Assembly: GCA_028023455.1 (NCBI GenBank)
Contig: JAQFVV010012405.1
Span: 9,751,923-9,815,922, forward strand
DNA length: 64,000 bases
DNA from: Epiperipatus broadwayi
Taxonomy: Eukaryota; Onychophora; Udeonychophora; Euonychophora; Peripatidae
Direction: 5' to 3'
Part shown: in pieces, positions 60,480 to 64,000 of the stretch
How the letters are laid out: every line of letters begins with the position of its first letter
How positions within the stretch are numbered: the first letter of the stretch is position 1
Program-made: the position numbers and the translations under genes
Notes under the pieces: model-generated
The model's input: only the letters and a program-made list of their open reading frames with translations
Told to the model about the DNA's origin: nothing
The model's database searches: none

Positions 60480-61500
60480 AAACCAACCAAATCTTAATTG
60501 TTTGAAAGAGGATGAAAGGAATATGTTTGTTGTGCTGACTGGAGATGAATAGAACCACAAAGTCAATGAGAAAATTGATGTTGAAATTTAAAGTAGTAAA
60601 AACTTACAATTTGAAGTGAATGAAGGATAAATTTGTGGTGTTGATATTGACAAAACATCACAATAAGACTATTAGTAAAGCAGACTATTGTAGAATTTAT
60701 TCAAATGCTGCCATTCCCTTCAGCATTTTTGCAAATGTAATATAGTTCATACGGCAAATAACCCCCTTAAACTATTAATAAATTCCGGGGCACTTATTTT
60801 TATAAGACAGTGAAATTAATAGCTGATTGGTTTATTGAGTATGTAGGATTTAGTAGCTTCACAATTAAATCCTCATTTGATTGTGTCGAGTCCCTGACTA
60901 AACTTGTATCTCTCAATATAGCTCTGTCTCACATTAAAAGACTATAGATATAGTTCATGATGTATTAATAAATTCAGGGTTTCATCAAAATAAGACATAT
61001 TTCATTGTTGATGCACTGAGATGGACTGATAGTAACATTACTGCACTATTTAACTGCAATTTTACAAGATGGAGCACAGCTGGCTTATGGTAATGCTAGT
61101 AAATGATATACACCACAGCTTAAATATTAAATGAATATGAAGAAACAATTATCTCCAAATAGATTTCTGGAGTGAATAATTATTTCTATATTTGCTATGC
61201 AGATGATATATTAATTTGTGCATCAAGGATAATATTAACAAAATAAAGAATAATTTAATGAAGAACTCATCATTAGTTTGAACAATGAAGCAGTAAGATG
61301 AGCACATGGGTATAAAGCTTTTAGACCTATATGTTCACAGATTTGAAATTGAGAGACTACAAGATGATGATAAAATCTTTTAATGTTCATGGAGTTATAC
61401 AACCTGTCATGCAATCCTATTTCACACAAGCTGGTTGGATTTAGGAGTTTCCTTTATAGGAATCAAATGCTATCCAAATATAAAGTAGATTGAAAGAACA
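60480..61500 (+). pseudogene. Penelope-like reverse transcriptase relic, right arm
   Basis: Plus-strand fragments: LTGDE, YFYKTVKLIADWF, SFTIKSSFDCVESL, DIVHDVLINSGF-like, FNCNFTRW, NEYEETII and FYICYADDILICA (about 61,172-61,222), the last holding an intact YADD catalytic box. Stops and frameshifts elsewhere. The family is inferred from block order; a different RT class is possible but less likely. Confidence 0.6.
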
Positions 61501-61735
61501 ATATCAAAATATACATTAAAGATTTGGTCAATGTGGGATATAAGTGTAGCATTTTATTTAAAACACTTAAATACTCACCCTACAGAATATGAGAATGTTA
61601 CTAAGTTGATATGTCTTCCCTTTGGGATTTGTTTATGACAATAATTAAAAAACATATATGCTGACATGTTTATTGTCAGCTTTAGGCCTTGTCCAAGTCT
61701 AAATAGGCTTATAAACAGGTATCTATTTGGTACTA

Positions 61736-62290
61736 AATATGAAGATGTTTTTTTAAATAAAAATGAACATGTTGTAACTTTTATGTGTTATTACTGCTTT
61801 GTAGTTTGTGAGATATAGACTATGAAAATAAATGGTTAGTAGATGATAATGTTATTATTTACTACATTTTTTCTTCTTATAAAATTATTTTTTTGAAAGA
61901 TGACCAAGCCTATAACAATAAACAAAAAACACTGCATAGATAAATCTAGAATACTAAACTATAGACAAAAATATCAGAATTTTTTTTTTATAAATTCCAT
62001 ATTTTTAAAATTTTAAATTAAATTTAAAACTTTTTTACCTAAAAAAAAATTAAATAATTAAAAGAATTTCATTTAGTTCTAAGTGTTCAAAAATTAAAAA
62101 TAGTAAACAGATATCCATAATGGTTATACATTTTTATATGATGCTTAACTCTTTTGCACTACACTAACATTCTGACAGATTTTTAAATTCTCAGTAGATG
62201 TAAGCTTTCAACTTTCACTTTAATATTAAACCATTATTATTTATCAAAATATAAGACATTTATTTTTTATATAGCATGATGTTTTTTTTA
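61736..62290. other. No gene recognised
   Basis: AT-rich, no supported feature. Confidence 0.4.
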
Positions 62291-62510
62291 TAATCAATAA
62301 TATTAATAAGCCAGTAAGCTAATACACATGTGCTTTGCAGATGTCATTATATAAATGAATACTCCCACTTTTTCAAACACAAGATAAAGTCTTTAAGAAA
62401 ATATTGAATGAATCCATGGATTCATTCTATATTTTCTTAAATACTTTATCTTGTGTTTGAAAAAGTGGGAGTATTCATTTAGCTTATTGGCGTATTAATA
62501 TTATTGATTA
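62291..62510. repeat. Palindromic element with one arm carrying a 32-base insert
   Basis: Inner arms (62,353-62,416 and 62,417-62,480) are nearly exact inverted copies meeting at TCCATGGA without a loop. Outer arms TAATCAATAATATTAATAAG and TATTAATATTATTGATTA also pair. The left side has about 32 extra bases (62,321-62,352). Confidence 0.85.
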
Positions 62511-63240
62511 TCAAAATATAGTAAATTTGATTTCATTTGATAGATATTTTTGTTTACAAATTAAATAAATTTTAAAATATCACATTTGATTTTTAGAATT
62601 ATTTTAAAAAATTATATTTTAGTGAAAACAAAGTGCTGTCACATCATCAAATTTTAGATGAAGCCCATTCAATTTGCAAAATGAATGAATTTTTTTTTGT
62701 TTGATGTTTGTTTTAAAAATCTGAATGAATTATTTTTAATATCTAGTAAATCTATCAAATTATGCTTTAAAAGTTTAAAATTTTTTCATAATTTTTATAA
62801 TATCAAATGTTATGAGTCTATTGATTGACATCAGTTCTAGACAGTTGTACTTCCTGTGACTTTAATCTCTATTGTTATGTTAGACAGAAGAATATATTCT
62901 TTTATATTTAAAAATAAATATGTAATAATATATATTTTTGTTTTCTAATAATTATTACACAATTATGGTACAAAAATCATCATAAACTTTCCACAAAATA
63001 GAGTTTTTAGACCATCATAATATTTTCTCAAAGTAATCTCACAAAATTTGGGATCACAAAGTATATAACAGACACCCATCAGCATGTAGTTTAAGAAACT
63101 TTGAAGATCCACTTATTTGATTATCCAAACTTCTATTTAATTTTTGTGAAATTAAAATAGAAGGAAAAATATAGGTGAATTTTAAAGCTGTAAAAAAAAG
63201 CTTCACAAAATTTCTCAACAGAGGATACCAAATGAAAATA
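62511..63240. other. No gene recognised
   Basis: AT-rich, no supported feature. Confidence 0.4.
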
Positions 63241-63244
63241 CATA

Positions 63245-63525
63245 TAATGAAGTTGTGAAAAAATAAATATGAAAAGAGTGATTATATAGAAAGTGAATTA
63301 TTGGTTTTTATGCTGGGTTTGGAAAAAGTTAAGGGGGGTTTATATATAAAGGTTATAGAGTTGACAATGATTACATTGTGGAAATGGGATAGAGCAGATT
63401 ATGGGTAAATTTAGAGTGGGGAATGTAAAATAAAGTGGCTAACAGGTTTATCTGGGCATAATTGCTGAGATAATCTTGAACTTCGTTTAAGGAAAAGCCA
63501 TAATACATTACATCACATTACATCA
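63245..63525 (+). repeat. Dispersed repeat, family D, copy 3
   Basis: Same unit as 4,630-4,925 and 50,517-50,806, with the ATTACATCACATTACATCA tail. Confidence 0.7.
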
Positions 63526-64000
63526 TTGACTTCCAGCCTGAGAAAGTTTCATAATTGAAAACAGCATAGTTAATTATTATTTTACATATTTAAAAAGGTT
63601 ATTGAAAGGAAGGTATTTAAAAAAAAAAATGGTTTGATTAAATGCTGGCTGTCATATTAATATTAAGCCAATACAAAAAAAAGGATTTAATTAATTTAAT
63701 GGCTACATTTATTTAAACTTCAATATCAAATATGATTCTGTGATTGATGTTAGAACTTTAAATACTGTGTTTGATGAGGTCTCATCTATGTCTCAGACTG
63801 CTGATGATGTCATTTATTGACAGAAACATATATTCAGCCAGGATTGGTTGTTTTTGTTTTCATCAGATCATCACTTGAAAGGTTATAAATTTTTTTATGC
63901 AGGGTTAAATTAAAATAAATATTGGTAATATTATATATATACCATTAAAAAAAGATTACTCATTTTTAAGCATGGAAGTTATCATAATTAGTATTTACAG
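63526..64000 (+). other. Possible Penelope-like terminal repeat, runs toward the right edge
   Basis: The only recognisable part is the hammerhead-like motif at 63,796-63,840 and the phrase CAGCCAGGATTGG after it, which recall Penelope terminal repeats. No coding part is seen. Confidence 0.35.
63796..63840 (+). ncRNA. Hammerhead ribozyme candidate (Penelope-like type)
   Basis: CUGAUGA at 63,801-63,807, a perfect UGUCA/UGACA stem II with a UUUAU loop, GAAA at 63,823-63,826, then ACAUAUAU (one step from the palindrome ACAUAUGU) and U before CAGCC. Stem I GACUG/CAGCC pairs at four of five positions. Both core boxes are exact. Confidence 0.6.

Larger units (their letters stand above)
58700..61735. 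mobile_element. Head-to-head pair of Penelope-like RT relics (large inverted repeat)
   Basis: Left arm about 58,700-60,055 (reads on the minus strand) and right arm about 60,425-61,735 (plus strand) are inverted copies of roughly 1.3 kb, moderately diverged, around a ~370-base spacer. Examples: GTTTATAAGCCTATTTAGAT against its inverse at 61,690-61,715, and CCATCTTGTAAAATTTGCAG against 61,050-61,070. Both arms hold the same broken reverse transcriptase. Confidence 0.7.

Overview
This is a strongly AT-rich, intron- and repeat-dominated animal nuclear window. The only confidently recognised host gene is the last coding exon of an orthopedia (otp) paired-like homeobox gene at 26,114-26,653 (+). 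That exon, the Penelope-like and LINE elements, the tRNA-derived short elements and the long simple repeats point to a bilaterian invertebrate, possibly a lophotrochozoan such as a mollusc. The species assignment is inference and is not settled by the sequence. I could not find the preceding otp exon in the 26 kb upstream.

Layout. 1-26 kb: upstream or intronic sequence of otp with an RTE-type LINE relic (1-840, -), a Penelope-like element with 0.28 kb inverted arms (10,958-12,148), two LINE relics (12.3 and 13.3-13.9 kb), tRNA-like SINEs, a retrozyme-like element with 90-bp direct repeats (16,874-17,364), and several fold-back elements (20.5, 21.7 kb). 26.1-26.7 kb: otp exon, then 3' flank. 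28-41 kb: long AT and ATCT microsatellites and a dense run of palindromic elements. 41-42 kb: a second, decayed Penelope-like element of the same fold-back design. 44.7-46.2 kb: a probable solo LTR. 50.2-53.1 kb: an element with 256-bp inverted repeats. 55.3-57.9 kb: a Merlin/IS1016-type DNA transposon whose rear half is replaced by a diverged satellite-like array. 58.7-61.7 kb: two head-to-head copies of a Penelope-like reverse transcriptase relic. 62-64 kb: another perfect palindrome, a dispersed repeat and a hammerhead-like motif.

The unifying theme is a hidden RNA layer. At least five unrelated-looking repeat types carry hammerhead-ribozyme-like motifs: a CUGANGA box, a short stem II, then GAAA. 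In one family (copies at 1.56, 16.97, 22.63, 40.08 and 40.27 kb) stem I pairs outside the core and changes in a compensatory way between copies, and stem III is palindromic, as expected of ribozymes that work as dimers. In a second family (6.6, 18.7, 22.1, 29.7, 33.1 kb) the motif sits just upstream of a tRNA-like, Pol III-type segment. The Penelope-like elements carry the motif in their inverted arms. Together these suggest that self-cleaving RNAs, and perhaps small circular RNAs, drive much of the repeat content here. All ribozyme calls come from reading by eye; no folding or assay was run.
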